The notes under the pieces were generated by a model. The model saw nothing but the letters and a program-made list of their open reading frames with translations, was not told where the DNA came from and did not search any database. From Bacteroidales bacterium (GTDB taxonomy: Bacteria; Bacteroidota; Bacteroidia; Bacteroidales; P3): a stretch of 41,331 nucleotides of DNA. The stretch lies in assembly GCA_030523765.1 (NCBI GenBank), contig JAUNHX010000002.1:1-41331 (forward strand), in the 5' to 3' direction. Below are positions 8,067-19,005 of the stretch, piece by piece (the stretch's first letter is position 1; each line of letters starts with the position of its first letter). The position numbers and the translations under genes were made by a program.

Positions 8067-9131
8067 TTAAAAGACAACCTTAGAAGGTCCCACTGTTGAA
8101 GCGACACAGAATCGATGCGTACCATCAGAAGCAAAGCAATGCACATCGCCTCCTGACTGATAGTTGCGACTATCGGTGATATAGATGTCTCCGTTGGTAG
8201 GGTTCACATTAATGCCATAGGGTGACACAATTGTTACATTGCTGTTTGCCATTATTTCAGTACGACTATGAGAAACAGCATCGATCATATAAAACTGTGA
8301 CTTGCCCGTAGCACGGCTATAACTATAAAGATAAATATCGTTGTTCTTCACATCGAAGTTAGAAGCCTCTACCCCAAGATCGGTCGTCTGACCAGTGGTA
8401 GCATCTACTAACATCATACATGGCCTATGACTACCATAATCGCCCCAACAACAAAGAGCCAACATTCCATTATCTAACGCCTTAATCTTATAGGGATTAT
8501 AACCCACCTCGATGGTTCTTTGTTCTGTAAAAGAAGCAATATCAATTACCGAAATGGTATGGTCGTACTGAAAGTCGCCACTGCTGGTTTGTTGCCATCC
8601 ATTACATACATATAGTTTGCCGTCAAGGGAGCAGATACCCTCAGGTTGCATGCCACTTAAAGAGCAAGAAGCCTCAACAGAGAGGTTGGCGGTATCGATA
8701 CGCGCTACTGACTTATCGTAGCATGTAACATAAACCTTACCATCGGCAGCAGCCAAATAGCGAGGGCCTCGACTCCCCATATTGATTTGCTGTAGGGATG
8801 TGCCTGATACAGGATCTATTACCTCTACTGTGTTCGATGTATATACGGCGCAGTACATTTTGCCACCATAAATCAACAGATCTTGCCCCAGATCGCCCAA
8901 TCCACGACCATTCTTCTGAGAAAAATAACTGTTGACAATCGTTCCATTGACAATGTCGAGACGACTTATTTCAGCATCGTTACCACCCCACAGACCCTCG
9001 TTCAACACATAGGCATAAGCATCGGACGTTGTTGGATTATCGAGAGGTTTTTCGATAGGGTCGCAAGCAACCATCAACACCATTGTCAGTGTAGAAATTA
9101 GCAAGATTGAAAATTGGAATAATACTTTCAT
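8067..9131 (-). CDS. btuG: BtuG-like surface lipoprotein, YncE/beta-propeller type
   Basis: The start is ATG 9131 (an in-frame ATG at 9161 overlaps the receptor gene and spoils the signal peptide); 354 residues. Signal peptide with lipobox Met-Val-Ala-Cys, lipidated Cys23. The rest is a run of WD/YVTN-like beta blades: repeated phrases such as YAYVLNEGLW, GKMYCAVYTSNTVEVID, GKVYVTCYDKSVARID, GKLYVCNGW, and a near-terminal GINVNPTNGDIYITDS. Such propeller lipoproteins encoded beside a B12 TonB receptor correspond to BtuG of Bacteroides, which binds cobalamin tightly and caps BtuB. Here the gene follows a btuB-like gene by 17 nt under a cobalamin riboswitch, which supports the name. No other B12-locus gene follows; the operon ends with a terminator. 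Confidence 0.78.
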   Translation of the reverse strand: MKVLFQFSILLISTLTMVLMVACDPIEKPLDNPTTSDAYAYVLNEGLWGGNDAEISRLDIVNGTIVNSYFSQKNGRGLGDLGQDLLIYGGKMYCAVYTSNTVEVIDPVSGTSLQQINMGSRGPRYLAAADGKVYVTCYDKSVARIDTANLSVEASCSLSGMQPEGICSLDGKLYVCNGWQQTSSGDFQYDHTISVIDIASFTEQRTIEVGYNPYKIKALDNGMLALCCWGDYGSHRPCMMLVDATTGQTTDLGVEASNFDVKNNDIYLYSYSRATGKSQFYMIDAVSHSRTEIMANSNVTIVSPYGINVNPTNGDIYITDSRNYQSGGDVHCFASDGTHRFCVASTVGPSKVVF

Positions 9132-9148
9132 AAATAAGCTTTTTTTAC

Positions 9149-11191
9149 TTAGAAACGCCACACCAGTCCCAGCCGGTAATTGCGTCCCATCATTGGATAA
9201 TTCTTCACCACTTCATACTGAACGTCAAAAATATTCAGCACTTGGAATCGAAGTTGTAATTCTGTTGTTTCAAGACGAACCCTCTTTGCAACCGTAATAC
9301 TTTGGTCCAGATAGCCATTCACTCGATTGCTCTCCACATTCTCCCCTATACGGTAACGATGCCCCACCGCCACCACCTGATATCCTATATCTATCCAACG
9401 ATTCTCCCAATATAGGGAGGCCCCACCACTATGACGTGGGGTATAAGGAATCTGTTGGCGATAGGTCCGTGAAGAGGCATCGCTTACATCGACCGCATAC
9501 TGATAACTGTAATTAGCCGATAGAGATATACTACTCTCCACTAGTTGCAATTCGCTTTCAGCTGTTGCCTCCAGTCCCAAAATCTGCACACGCCCCAGAT
9601 TCATCATACTCCATAGGAATAGATTCTGTGTTGGCACGGCAATGATCTTGTCGTTTACATGATTATAGTAGCCGTCTACAGATAGACTATAGTTCGAAAA
9701 AGCGCTACTCTCCCCCACATGAAACGATCCTGCCACAATCAAACCTATATTTTGTTGCAATGCCCGTTCGGGGCGCAAATCGCGAGGCAGAGTAAAATAA
9801 TACATCTCATTGAAGTTGGGAATGCGGTAATTCTCTTTAAAGAAATAACGTAGACGTACAGTATGGAACGTAGTATCGTTACCTCGAGCCATTAATCGGA
9901 GCGATAACCCTGCATAGGGACTAAGACGACGATAATGAACCCTTGTCTCGCGACTATTACTCATTTCATCCACCCAAGTAGCCAGCAAATTGGTATGTAC
10001 AGCTAACATAGGAGTTATATAGGAGGCAGATACTACCTGCTGCGAGACATATCGTTCCACCTGACTATTATTTTTAAGGTTGCTTTTCAATTGCGCTACT
10101 GAATGGTCGGAAGCCACACTCAATGTCCAATGCTGCCAAGGATGGTAAGCTACACTGCCGCTTAGGTAACCCTCTTGTTGCCAATAGTTGTTGCGTAAAT
10201 AACCACCTGCAGTGACCAACGATGCCGTATCCTCGTAGCCATCATAGTTGTGACTATATTTACCCAACAATTGCATTCGCCATTTTTCATTAGCCATCCA
10301 TTGATAATGTCCCTGCACAAAAGCCATTCGATTATAAGAAAATTCGCTATGCTTGATGCTATACAGTGTTACAGGGCCAGGTAAGGCACGAAATCCATCC
10401 GTTCCGTGAAGTTTCAACATTAGTTGCTGTCGCGACGATATATCGTAGAAAAGGTTTACATCTACCGTTGTTGAGTACATCTGCGAATTTTGCCGCCGTT
10501 CTACCGAACTGCTATCCGTGTGGTTATTGGTATAATAAAGGGTGAATGGATAGTCGCCACGGCTACGAAGATGATTAGCCCATATACTCAGTGAGAGACG
10601 TTGCGAGAGACGTTGCTCCCACAATAGCGAAGGCGATAAGAGACCAAACGATCCACCCTCTAGTCCAACAGCCATATGATGATTACATCCCACAAACTGG
10701 GGGTGACGAGTATGCATCTCTATCACATTACCTGCAGCATATGCTCGAGCCGACTGGAGTTGCTGCTGCATTTGTCCATTAGCGAAACTTACATAGTCGG
10801 CATTGCCTAGCATATAGCGTCCTAAATCGATCTGCCCATTCTGACAATCATTCACAGCCACACCATCTATAGTGAGTGTAGAAAATTGACTACCCAATCC
10901 ACGGGCACTCACCGTCTTCATACCCCCTACTCCACCATAATCTTTCAACGTGATGCCTGGCAACTGCTTGATGGCATCACTTAGCACTAGCCCTCCCTGC
11001 TGTTCTATCCGTTGGGCCGTTACCACATGTGTAGGAGTTGCTGCTGTTACAGTGGAGGGTCGATCAGTTGCAACACTCACAGGCGTTAACGTACGCACTT
11101 TCAACGTGTCTTGTCCCCACATTGTTTGATGTAGGAGCGAGAGCAAGACTGCCATTGTTACATTATAATACAATTGTTTTCTTTTCATCAT
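9149..11191 (-). CDS. btuB: TonB-dependent receptor, BtuB-like (vitamin B12 uptake)
   Basis: The frame is open to 11284, but ATG 11191 (or the adjacent ATG 11188) is chosen: it follows an AGGA-type ribosome site and starts a signal peptide, whereas the upstream part lies in the riboswitch. 680 residues. After the signal and a TonB-box-like stretch (LTPVSVATDR) comes a plug domain with SDAIKQLPGITLKDYGGVGG and SARGLGSQFSTLTIDGVAVND, then a 22-strand-type barrel rich in alternating aromatic strands, ending with terminal Phe, the usual outer-membrane assembly signal. It has no SusC-type N-terminal extension. The cobalamin riboswitch in its leader and the BtuG-like gene downstream identify the substrate as cobalamin or related corrinoids. 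No BtuF, BtuC or BtuD gene is nearby. Confidence 0.88.
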   Translation of the reverse strand: MMKRKQLYYNVTMAVLLSLLHQTMWGQDTLKVRTLTPVSVATDRPSTVTAATPTHVVTAQRIEQQGGLVLSDAIKQLPGITLKDYGGVGGMKTVSARGLGSQFSTLTIDGVAVNDCQNGQIDLGRYMLGNADYVSFANGQMQQQLQSARAYAAGNVIEMHTRHPQFVGCNHHMAVGLEGGSFGLLSPSLLWEQRLSQRLSLSIWANHLRSRGDYPFTLYYTNNHTDSSSVERRQNSQMYSTTVDVNLFYDISSRQQLMLKLHGTDGFRALPGPVTLYSIKHSEFSYNRMAFVQGHYQWMANEKWRMQLLGKYSHNYDGYEDTASLVTAGGYLRNNYWQQEGYLSGSVAYHPWQHWTLSVASDHSVAQLKSNLKNNSQVERYVSQQVVSASYITPMLAVHTNLLATWVDEMSNSRETRVHYRRLSPYAGLSLRLMARGNDTTFHTVRLRYFFKENYRIPNFNEMYYFTLPRDLRPERALQQNIGLIVAGSFHVGESSAFSNYSLSVDGYYNHVNDKIIAVPTQNLFLWSMMNLGRVQILGLEATAESELQLVESSISLSANYSYQYAVDVSDASSRTYRQQIPYTPRHSGGASLYWENRWIDIGYQVVAVGHRYRIGENVESNRVNGYLDQSITVAKRVRLETTELQLRFQVLNIFDVQYEVVKNYPMMGRNYRLGLVWRF

Positions 11192-11235
11192 TTTATCATC
11201 CTTTCCTCGAGGGCTGGTAAATGAATAATCATCTA

Positions 11236-11440
11236 TTGGGCAGGTCTTCTGACTTGCTCTCCTCGGCTCGTGCCTTCCCATCATCCTTTAGCGGACCACA
11301 GTGGCAACTTATTGCTTTTCGAGCGTTGGCTTGCAGAGCTTACAGCAGCGGGACTGTTTGGGATTTTCACCCAATTCCCTATTACGTGAGGATTTGGCAA
11401 CAAAAAGAAAGCCTACTCCATAACGTTATTGCCCTTCATA
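11236..11440 (-). ncRNA. Cobalamin (B12) riboswitch
   Basis: Read on the minus strand the leader shows, in order: GGTGAAAATCCC followed by CAGTCCCGCTGCTGTAA (about 11371-11339), GCCACTGTGG (about 11305-11296), GGGAAGGC (about 11280), and the B12 box AGTCAGAAGACCTGCC (11254-11239). These are the conserved elements of the cobalamin riboswitch in the right order and spacing. It lies entirely in the 5' leader of btuB, ending about 45 nt before its start codon. Cobalamin binding would reduce btuB-btuG expression, probably at translation initiation since no strong T-run follows (inference). The outer borders are approximate. Confidence 0.95.
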
Positions 11441-11490
11441 ATCCTCATATGCATCTTGTTTCGAGGAATGTGTGGCAACCCAATAGGCGG

Positions 11491-11521
11491 CAAAAGTACG
11501 AAGAATAGTAAAACTGGCAAA
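11491..11521 (-). promoter_or_regulatory. Promoter of the riboswitch-btuB-btuG operon
   Basis: On the minus strand TTTG (11521-11518) is followed after exactly 19 nt by TACTTTTG (11498-11491), a full match to the Bacteroidetes -33/-7 promoter. The start point would be near 11484, giving a leader of about 290 nt that contains the whole riboswitch. The divergent plus-strand gene starts only 30 nt upstream of the -33 box. Confidence 0.85.
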
Positions 11522-11551
11522 ATTTTTTTTAATTTTCCTCGTTAAGGTAAC

Positions 11552-12646
11552 ATGAAAACAATTGTACTCACCGGTGGTCCTTGTGCCGGAAAAACCTCTG
11601 CACTAGCTCGTATCGTGCAAGTCTTCACAAATAGGGGCTTTGCTGTATATACCCTTCCTGAGGCAGCAACACTATTTAATCAGGCTGGAGTGAACTTTCT
11701 TACCACCGACCAGCGGGTTTTCCTTACCGCTGAAAAAGCACTACTTCATTTCCAAATACAACTAGAAGATCATTTTGCTAATATAGCAGCTGCCGATCAA
11801 CGGCCTGCCCTCCTCGTTTGTGATCGTGGCACGATGGATATCGCTGCCTATATGCCCCCTACCGTATGGCAAGCCATCCTAGATGAGGAGAAAATGAATC
11901 CTGTTGAACTGCGCGACAAGCGCTACGATGCCGTTATCCATATGTGTACTGCTGCCAAAGGGGCTGAAGAGTTCTACACCCTCACCAATAATAACAGTCG
12001 AACGGAGCCTCCCGAAGTAGCACGCCAAATTGACGACAAACTGATCGATGCATGGACAGGACATCCCCATCTCCGTGTAGTAGGCAATAAAGATGTGGAC
12101 TTCAACGGAAAACTAGATCGTGTCATTGCCGAAATAGCAGCAGTATTAGGGGTTCCAGAACCTATCGAAACAGAACGCAAGTTCCTAGTTGATATGGTAG
12201 GTTCTATACCTCCTGTAGGTAACGAGTCAGAAATCTTCCAAACCTACCTTAGAGCCCACGATGGTGTAGAACAGCGTCTACGAAAACGCGGTGAAAACGG
12301 CCACTACGTTTATTTCCTTACTGAGAAACAAAAATTGGCTGGAGCTCAGCGCATAGAGTTCGAGCGTCAGATTACCCCCTCGGAATATCTCGAATACATT
12401 AACGATGCAGATCCCGAGCGTATCACCATCCATAAGCGTCGCCGTTGTTTTGTTTGGGAGAACCAGTATTTCGAACTCGACACCTTTATCAATCCACCAC
12501 TACCCCACCAGTTGCTCGAGTTAGAAGGGTTACCCACCGACAAGCATGTCTCCTTTCCCCCCTTCCTCAAAATATTGGGTGAGGTAACGGAAGATCCACG
12601 ATATTATAACGCTAATATCGCACGCAAAGATCAACCCACCCAATAA
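11552..12646 (+). CDS. P-loop NTPase fused to a CYTH domain
   Basis: 364 residues. The N-terminal half (about 1-190) is a P-loop kinase-like domain: Walker A GGPCAGKTS at residues 8-16 and a DRG after a hydrophobic strand (LLVCDRGTMD). The C-terminal half opens with the CYTH signature ExExK, seen as ETERK at 206-210, followed by paired basic/acidic beta strands (RLRKRG, RIEFERQI, KRRRCFVWENQYFELDTF) expected of a triphosphate tunnel. CYTH enzymes act on triphosphates (thiamine triphosphate, inorganic triphosphate or class IV adenylate cyclase substrates); the fused NTPase suggests phosphorylation or sensing of a related nucleotide or polyphosphate. The exact reaction is unknown. It is divergent from btuB, with its own terminator at 12690. 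Confidence 0.82.
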   Translation: MKTIVLTGGPCAGKTSALARIVQVFTNRGFAVYTLPEAATLFNQAGVNFLTTDQRVFLTAEKALLHFQIQLEDHFANIAAADQRPALLVCDRGTMDIAAYMPPTVWQAILDEEKMNPVELRDKRYDAVIHMCTAAKGAEEFYTLTNNNSRTEPPEVARQIDDKLIDAWTGHPHLRVVGNKDVDFNGKLDRVIAEIAAVLGVPEPIETERKFLVDMVGSIPPVGNESEIFQTYLRAHDGVEQRLRKRGENGHYVYFLTEKQKLAGAQRIEFERQITPSEYLEYINDADPERITIHKRRRCFVWENQYFELDTFINPPLPHQLLELEGLPTDKHVSFPPFLKILGEVTEDPRYYNANIARKDQPTQ

Positions 12647-12689
12647 GAGATTATAAAAGTCTTTGCCATAATAGCAGACACGACACCAT

Positions 12690-12729
12690 AGGGGTTTCAT
12701 CGGTTAAGAAATACTATGAAACCCTTTTT
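12690..12729 (+). terminator. Intrinsic terminator after the P-loop/CYTH gene
   Basis: GGGTTTCAT (12692-12700) pairs perfectly with ATGAAACCC (12716-12724) around a 15-nt loop, followed by a run of five T. It lies 44 nt after the stop codon at 12646. Confidence 0.82.
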
Positions 12730-12962
12730 ATTATGATAGATACTTCTATTTCTTAAATATAGTGTTGTAATATAACATACTCCGCTTGCAATACAACTAA
12801 ACAGTTATAAAGAGGAGTTCTCACGTCGTAACAGTCGTTTCCCTAACTTTATCACCTTACTCATACGACAATAATGTTCATAATGTCGCATTCTATGTTG
12901 ATTATGTAATGTATATATACTATTCTAAATGAAGGTTCGTTTAAAAAATATTTAATCAAAAC
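12730..12962. other. AT-rich gap upstream of ftsH
   Basis: Together with the terminator this gene-free stretch is 316 nt. I found no full TTTG-N19-TAnnTTTG promoter. An imperfect inverted repeat lies at about 12863-12892 (ATACGACA with TGTCGCAT, one A-C mismatch), about 70 nt before ftsH; it could be an operator or merely a weak hairpin. No coding potential or RNA family was recognised. Confidence 0.35.
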
Positions 12963-14879
12963 TTGAATATTGTGAATTTTGTAGAATTTCCAGATCGTAC
13001 TTCGGACGAGACAAAGAAAGAAAAGAATAAATCCTCCCGCAACACGCAATCCTCACCAGGAGGCGGTTCATGGATATGGGGAATTATCGGTGCTGTACTA
13101 TTCCTTTTACTATTAAATAGCGTGATATTTCCAGCCGTTAGCCAACGTAGAGTAGAGGCTACCGATTATGGAACATTTATCGCCACAGTAGAGCGAGGAG
13201 AGGTGAAGCAAGTAGTAATACAGGAAAACCAAATAATTTATACCACCAACGACAAAATGTTCAGCACTGGTGTTGTAGACGATCCTGGATTAGTAGATCG
13301 TCTGTTGGCAGCCTCTAGTCCCAACGATGGTGGTAAGATTGAGTTTGTGCAGAAAGTACAGAATCAAAGGGCACCGATAGCTGAACTACTGTTGTGGTGG
13401 ATTTTGCCAGCTTTACTTTTTTGGCTTTTTTATCGTTCTATGGCGCGACGTTTTTCCCACAACGGTGAATCCGGAGGCGGTTTTGGTATGGGTAACGTAA
13501 TGTCGCTAGGTAAAAGTGGTGCCAAAGTATATGCTGATACCGATGTAAAGACTCGGTTTTCTGATGTGGCTGGACAAGACGAAGCAAAGGCCTCTCTACA
13601 AGAGATGGTGAACTTCCTACACGATCCTAAGAAATATACAGCCCTTGGAGCCAAATTACCCAAAGGAGCATTGTTGGTAGGGCCTCCAGGTACTGGCAAG
13701 ACTTTAATAGCCAGAGCTGTGGCTGGTGAAGCAGGTGTACCTTTTTTCTCTATGTCTGGATCTGAATTTGTACAAATGTTCGTAGGCATGGGTGCAGCAA
13801 AGGTTCGCGATCTGTTTAGCGAAGCAGCTAAGAAAGCCCCCTGTATTGTTTTCATTGACGAGATCGATGCTATTGGAAAAAGCCGTGAAGGATCAATTGG
13901 AAACAACGATGAACGCGAACAAACACTCAACCAACTTCTCACCGAAATGGATGGATTCGAGGGGGATAAAGGAGTTATTATTCTAGCTGCTACCAACCGC
14001 CCCGATAGCTTAGATAAGGCACTACTGCGCCCAGGACGCTTTGACCGTCGCATACAAATGGAGCTACCCGATTTAGAAGGCAGAAAAGCTATCATCCAAG
14101 TACATCTAAATCATGTTCGCCACGAAGAGATTGATCTCGATGTTGTGGCACGCGCCACTGCTGGTTCATCGGGCGCTGATTTAGCCAACATCGTCAACGA
14201 AGCAGCATTACGAGCAGTGCGTACAGGCAAGCAAGCAGTCACTACTGCCGATATCGAGGAAAGTGTAGAGACTGTAATGGCTGGCGAACAGCGTAAGAAC
14301 GCAGTCATATCACCTGAAGAGAAAAGAATTATTGCCTACCATGAAGTGGGCCATGCGATGGTAGCAGCGGCTCAAAGTAATTCGGCTCCAGTTCATAAAA
14401 TCACCATTGTCCCACGTACCTCTGGAGCATTAGGTTATACTATGCAAGTTGACACAGGCGAACGATTTCTATATAGTCGTGAGTTCCTACTCAACAAGTT
14501 GGCCACACTTACTGGCGGACGAGTGGCAGAAGAGCTTATTTGTCATACTTGTACTACTGGGGCTAGCAACGATATTGAACAAGCCACCAATTTAGCTCGA
14601 TCAATGGTAACGCGCTATGGTATGAGCGATAATTATGGTATGATGGCTCTCGAAAACCAAGGCAATGCCTATCTTTCTGGGCGTTCGCAAATGGTCTGCA
14701 GCGACGCTACCGCAGCCGATGTAGACAAAGAGGTTCAACGAATGATTGCTGAAGCAAAAGACAAAGCATCGCGAATAATTGCTGAGCATATGGACAAGAT
14801 GTATGCTGTAGCTGACTATCTGTTAGAAAAAGAGACTATAACTGGCGAAGAGTTCATGACAATATTGAACCAAAAATAA
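12963..14879 (+). CDS. ftsH: ATP-dependent zinc metalloprotease FtsH
   Basis: 638 residues if started at TTG 12963; GTG 12972 is an in-frame alternative, and no ATG occurs before the first membrane helix. Order: short charged N-terminus, TM1 at about 36-57, periplasmic domain about 60-130, TM2 about 134-156, AAA+ domain with Walker A GPPGTGKT (240-247), Walker B FIDEIDAIG, a second-region-of-homology Arg stretch (RPGRFDRRIQM), then the protease domain with zinc motif HEVGH (460-464) and a downstream Asp in ASNDIEQAT that supplies the third ligand. The enzyme degrades membrane and regulatory proteins at the inner membrane as a hexamer. The non-ATG start is unusual. The AraC regulator starts 33 nt downstream. 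Confidence 0.95.
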   Translation: MNIVNFVEFPDRTSDETKKEKNKSSRNTQSSPGGGSWIWGIIGAVLFLLLLNSVIFPAVSQRRVEATDYGTFIATVERGEVKQVVIQENQIIYTTNDKMFSTGVVDDPGLVDRLLAASSPNDGGKIEFVQKVQNQRAPIAELLLWWILPALLFWLFYRSMARRFSHNGESGGGFGMGNVMSLGKSGAKVYADTDVKTRFSDVAGQDEAKASLQEMVNFLHDPKKYTALGAKLPKGALLVGPPGTGKTLIARAVAGEAGVPFFSMSGSEFVQMFVGMGAAKVRDLFSEAAKKAPCIVFIDEIDAIGKSREGSIGNNDEREQTLNQLLTEMDGFEGDKGVIILAATNRPDSLDKALLRPGRFDRRIQMELPDLEGRKAIIQVHLNHVRHEEIDLDVVARATAGSSGADLANIVNEAALRAVRTGKQAVTTADIEESVETVMAGEQRKNAVISPEEKRIIAYHEVGHAMVAAAQSNSAPVHKITIVPRTSGALGYTMQVDTGERFLYSREFLLNKLATLTGGRVAEELICHTCTTGASNDIEQATNLARSMVTRYGMSDNYGMMALENQGNAYLSGRSQMVCSDATAADVDKEVQRMIAEAKDKASRIIAEHMDKMYAVADYLLEKETITGEEFMTILNQK

Positions 14880-14912
14880 TAATCGACTACCTTGTTCGTT
14901 ATTGTCTAATAG

Positions 14913-15752
14913 ATGAAAACGATCGATGAGACTACAATGGCACTATGGGGCCATGACGTATGGGAGGGAAGGCTGGCCATATCCGACAGTCTTCCTTCTG
15001 TACCGTTAAAACTGATGGTTGGGACTATTGTACTATGTCGCAAAGGACATTTAACTTTAGTAATCGATAACAACACCATTATGTTGGAATCCAACCAAAT
15101 ACTATTCATCACTCCCGGATCTATCCTCTCACAAGTTGAGTTAGAGGACGAATCAAAGTATATGGTCAGCATGATCACTAGAACTGAGATATTCCGAACA
15201 TCACTACATCACCGCCCTATAGAACTAATCCAAGCACTACGCACCAATCCTGTTATTAATATTGAGGGAGCCGATGGGGTAATAGCTGATGCATATCAGC
15301 GTTTAGCTGACCTTGTTATTCACGACAGACGTAAGCGTCCGTATCATCAACAAGTAGCCTCCTTATTAGTAGACAGCTTTGTTTACGAACTTCTCAACCT
15401 ACTAACAGCCCATATAAATCCCTCCAACAATTGGAGCCCTCTCTTCCAACGGTTTGTTGTTTTAGCAGATGTTCGAAAAGGATCGTTACGTTCCGTGAAT
15501 GAGGCTGCCCAGTTACTATGCGTTTCTTCTAAACATCTAGCACGTGTAGTGAAGGAATCTTGCGATATATCCCCTTTAGAATATTTAGATATGCTCACGC
15601 TCCACGCTATCGTCGCTCAACTCCGGCAAACCGACCTTCCTCTCAAGGATATCGCTGCTAATTTCGGTTTTCCAAACGCATCAGCTTTTGGGACCTTCGT
15701 CCGACGCCACTTAGGTATTACCCCTATTACTATCCGCAAACAGGGTCGTTAA
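14913..15752 (+). CDS. AraC-family transcriptional regulator
   Basis: 279 residues. The N-terminal part (about 1-170) looks like a cupin-type sensor (alternating beta strands, no clear ligand motif). The C-terminal 90 residues carry the two helix-turn-helix units of the AraC/XylS family: SVNEAAQLLCVSSKHLARVV for the first, and LKDIAANFGFPNASAFGTFV then RRHLGITP for the second, with the usual phenylalanine/proline positions. It binds DNA; effector and targets are unknown. It follows ftsH by 33 nt on the same strand and may be cotranscribed. No terminator was seen directly after it. Confidence 0.88.
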   Translation: MKTIDETTMALWGHDVWEGRLAISDSLPSVPLKLMVGTIVLCRKGHLTLVIDNNTIMLESNQILFITPGSILSQVELEDESKYMVSMITRTEIFRTSLHHRPIELIQALRTNPVINIEGADGVIADAYQRLADLVIHDRRKRPYHQQVASLLVDSFVYELLNLLTAHINPSNNWSPLFQRFVVLADVRKGSLRSVNEAAQLLCVSSKHLARVVKESCDISPLEYLDMLTLHAIVAQLRQTDLPLKDIAANFGFPNASAFGTFVRRHLGITPITIRKQGR

Positions 15753-16001
15753 TTTTTTTTTATTTCTTTGTATTCTATAACAATTTTAATAACAAAAATA
15801 GCGGGTAATTTTAGAAAAGAATAGTCACTACTTTGTTGTTATGTGTTTTCATCAAAAACAATCCCTTGGAACGTATCTAGCACTCTATCCTGTACATACT
15901 TAAGCATATAATTCGTTAAATAATACTCTATTCAAAAAACTAAAGTAAGATTTTCTTGACAAAAAAACAGTTTTCAAGAAACTATCTGAGCATTATTGTA
16001 T
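15753..16001. other. Convergent gap between AraC gene and ligA
   Basis: Strongly AT-rich noncoding DNA. The only structures seen are an 8-bp inverted repeat TTTCTTGA / TCAAGAAA (15952-15959 with 15974-15981, 14-nt loop, no T-run after it) and the ligA terminator just beyond at 16002-16039. Nothing else recognised. Confidence 0.4.
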
Positions 16002-16039
16002 AAAAAAGCCAACAACGATTACCAAGACCGTTGCTGACC
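16002..16039 (-). terminator. Terminator downstream of ligA
   Basis: On the minus strand a stem of about 11 pairs (GGTCAGCAACG with CGTTGTTGGC plus one more base, including G-T pairs) closes an 11-nt loop and is followed by six T. It lies about 30 nt after the ligA stop and would end the dnaX-antiporter-dapF-ligA operon. Confidence 0.72.
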
Positions 16040-16066
16040 ACAATAAAACATAATAAACTCTTTTTT

Positions 16067-18172
<2,106 letters not shown>

Positions 18173-18186
18173 TTATTGCAAGATGA

Positions 18187-19005
18187 TTATTCTTTAGAAA
18201 AAGGCAATTTGTGATTTAGAGACCAATATCCTTCAAAATTGCAAGATACAGGACCAATAAGGCGCACATGAGAGAAGGTTGAGCCCAATGACTGGAAGGT
18301 AACATTGAAAGAGCCGCCACGAGTGGCCAGTTGCTTACAGCCGCTCACAAGAGCACACGCGGTCACACCAGTACCACATGCCCACGTTTCATCCTCAACT
18401 CCACGTTCATAGGTACGCACAAAGAGGGTTCCATCCGATCGTTTTTCGATAAAATCGACATTGGTTCCTTCTGGGAAGACAGAATCAAGATAACGCAAGC
18501 GGCGCCCCTCCCCCACTACATCGTAGTGTTCCAAATCATCAACCCACTGCACATAATGAGGACTGCCAGTATCAAGAAACCAGCCATCTAGGCAACGATG
18601 AACGTTTTCGACAGCTATATCCTTCATAGCTAAACGGACAATGCCTTTCCTTTGAATAGGATCCCACTCTAGTATTTCCCCCTCATGAGGACCATCATAA
18701 CCCACAAAATGATAACAGTTAGGTTGTTGAGGCTTAATACTTAACATGTGGGCAAAGGCAGTAATACAACGTCCTCCATTGCCACACATCGAACCGAGAT
18801 ACCCGTCGCTATTGTAGTAACGCATCTCAAAATCATAACCATCAGCTAAACCGAGAGTCATCAATCCATCAGCACCTACACCGAATCGACGATGACAAAT
18901 ATTAGCTATATGTTGTTGAGATAATTGCAAGTCGGAATGTCGTATATCAATGAGAATAAAGTCATTGCCAGCTCCGTCAAATTTATAAAAATTCAGTTGA
19001 TTCAT
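18187..19005 (-). CDS. dapF: Diaminopimelate epimerase DapF
   Basis: 272 residues, normal length. It converts LL- to meso-diaminopimelate for lysine and peptidoglycan synthesis. The two catalytic cysteines are present: Cys74 in MCGNGGRC and Cys210 in ACGTGVTAC. Also seen are the N-terminal FDGAGNDFILID and the substrate loop EGTNVDF. Its start codon overlaps, as ATGA (19005-19002), the stop of an alternative reading frame at the end of the upstream antiporter gene; in the sequence as given the antiporter stops about 105 nt earlier because of a G9 tract. Any translational coupling of dapF to the antiporter therefore depends on that tract (inference). Confidence 0.96.
   Translation of the reverse strand: MNQLNFYKFDGAGNDFILIDIRHSDLQLSQQHIANICHRRFGVGADGLMTLGLADGYDFEMRYYNSDGYLGSMCGNGGRCITAFAHMLSIKPQQPNCYHFVGYDGPHEGEILEWDPIQRKGIVRLAMKDIAVENVHRCLDGWFLDTGSPHYVQWVDDLEHYDVVGEGRRLRYLDSVFPEGTNVDFIEKRSDGTLFVRTYERGVEDETWACGTGVTACALVSGCKQLATRGGSFNVTFQSLGSTFSHVRLIGPVSCNFEGYWSLNHKLPFSKE

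Noticed and set aside
11192-11284. Longer btuB start at 11284
   Set aside because: The added 31 residues lack signal-peptide character and their codons coincide with the B12 box of the riboswitch.
15952-15981. Inverted repeat TTTCTTGA/TCAAGAAA as AraC-gene terminator
   Set aside because: It is about 200 nt after the stop codon and no T-run follows on either strand; chance is likely in AT-rich DNA.
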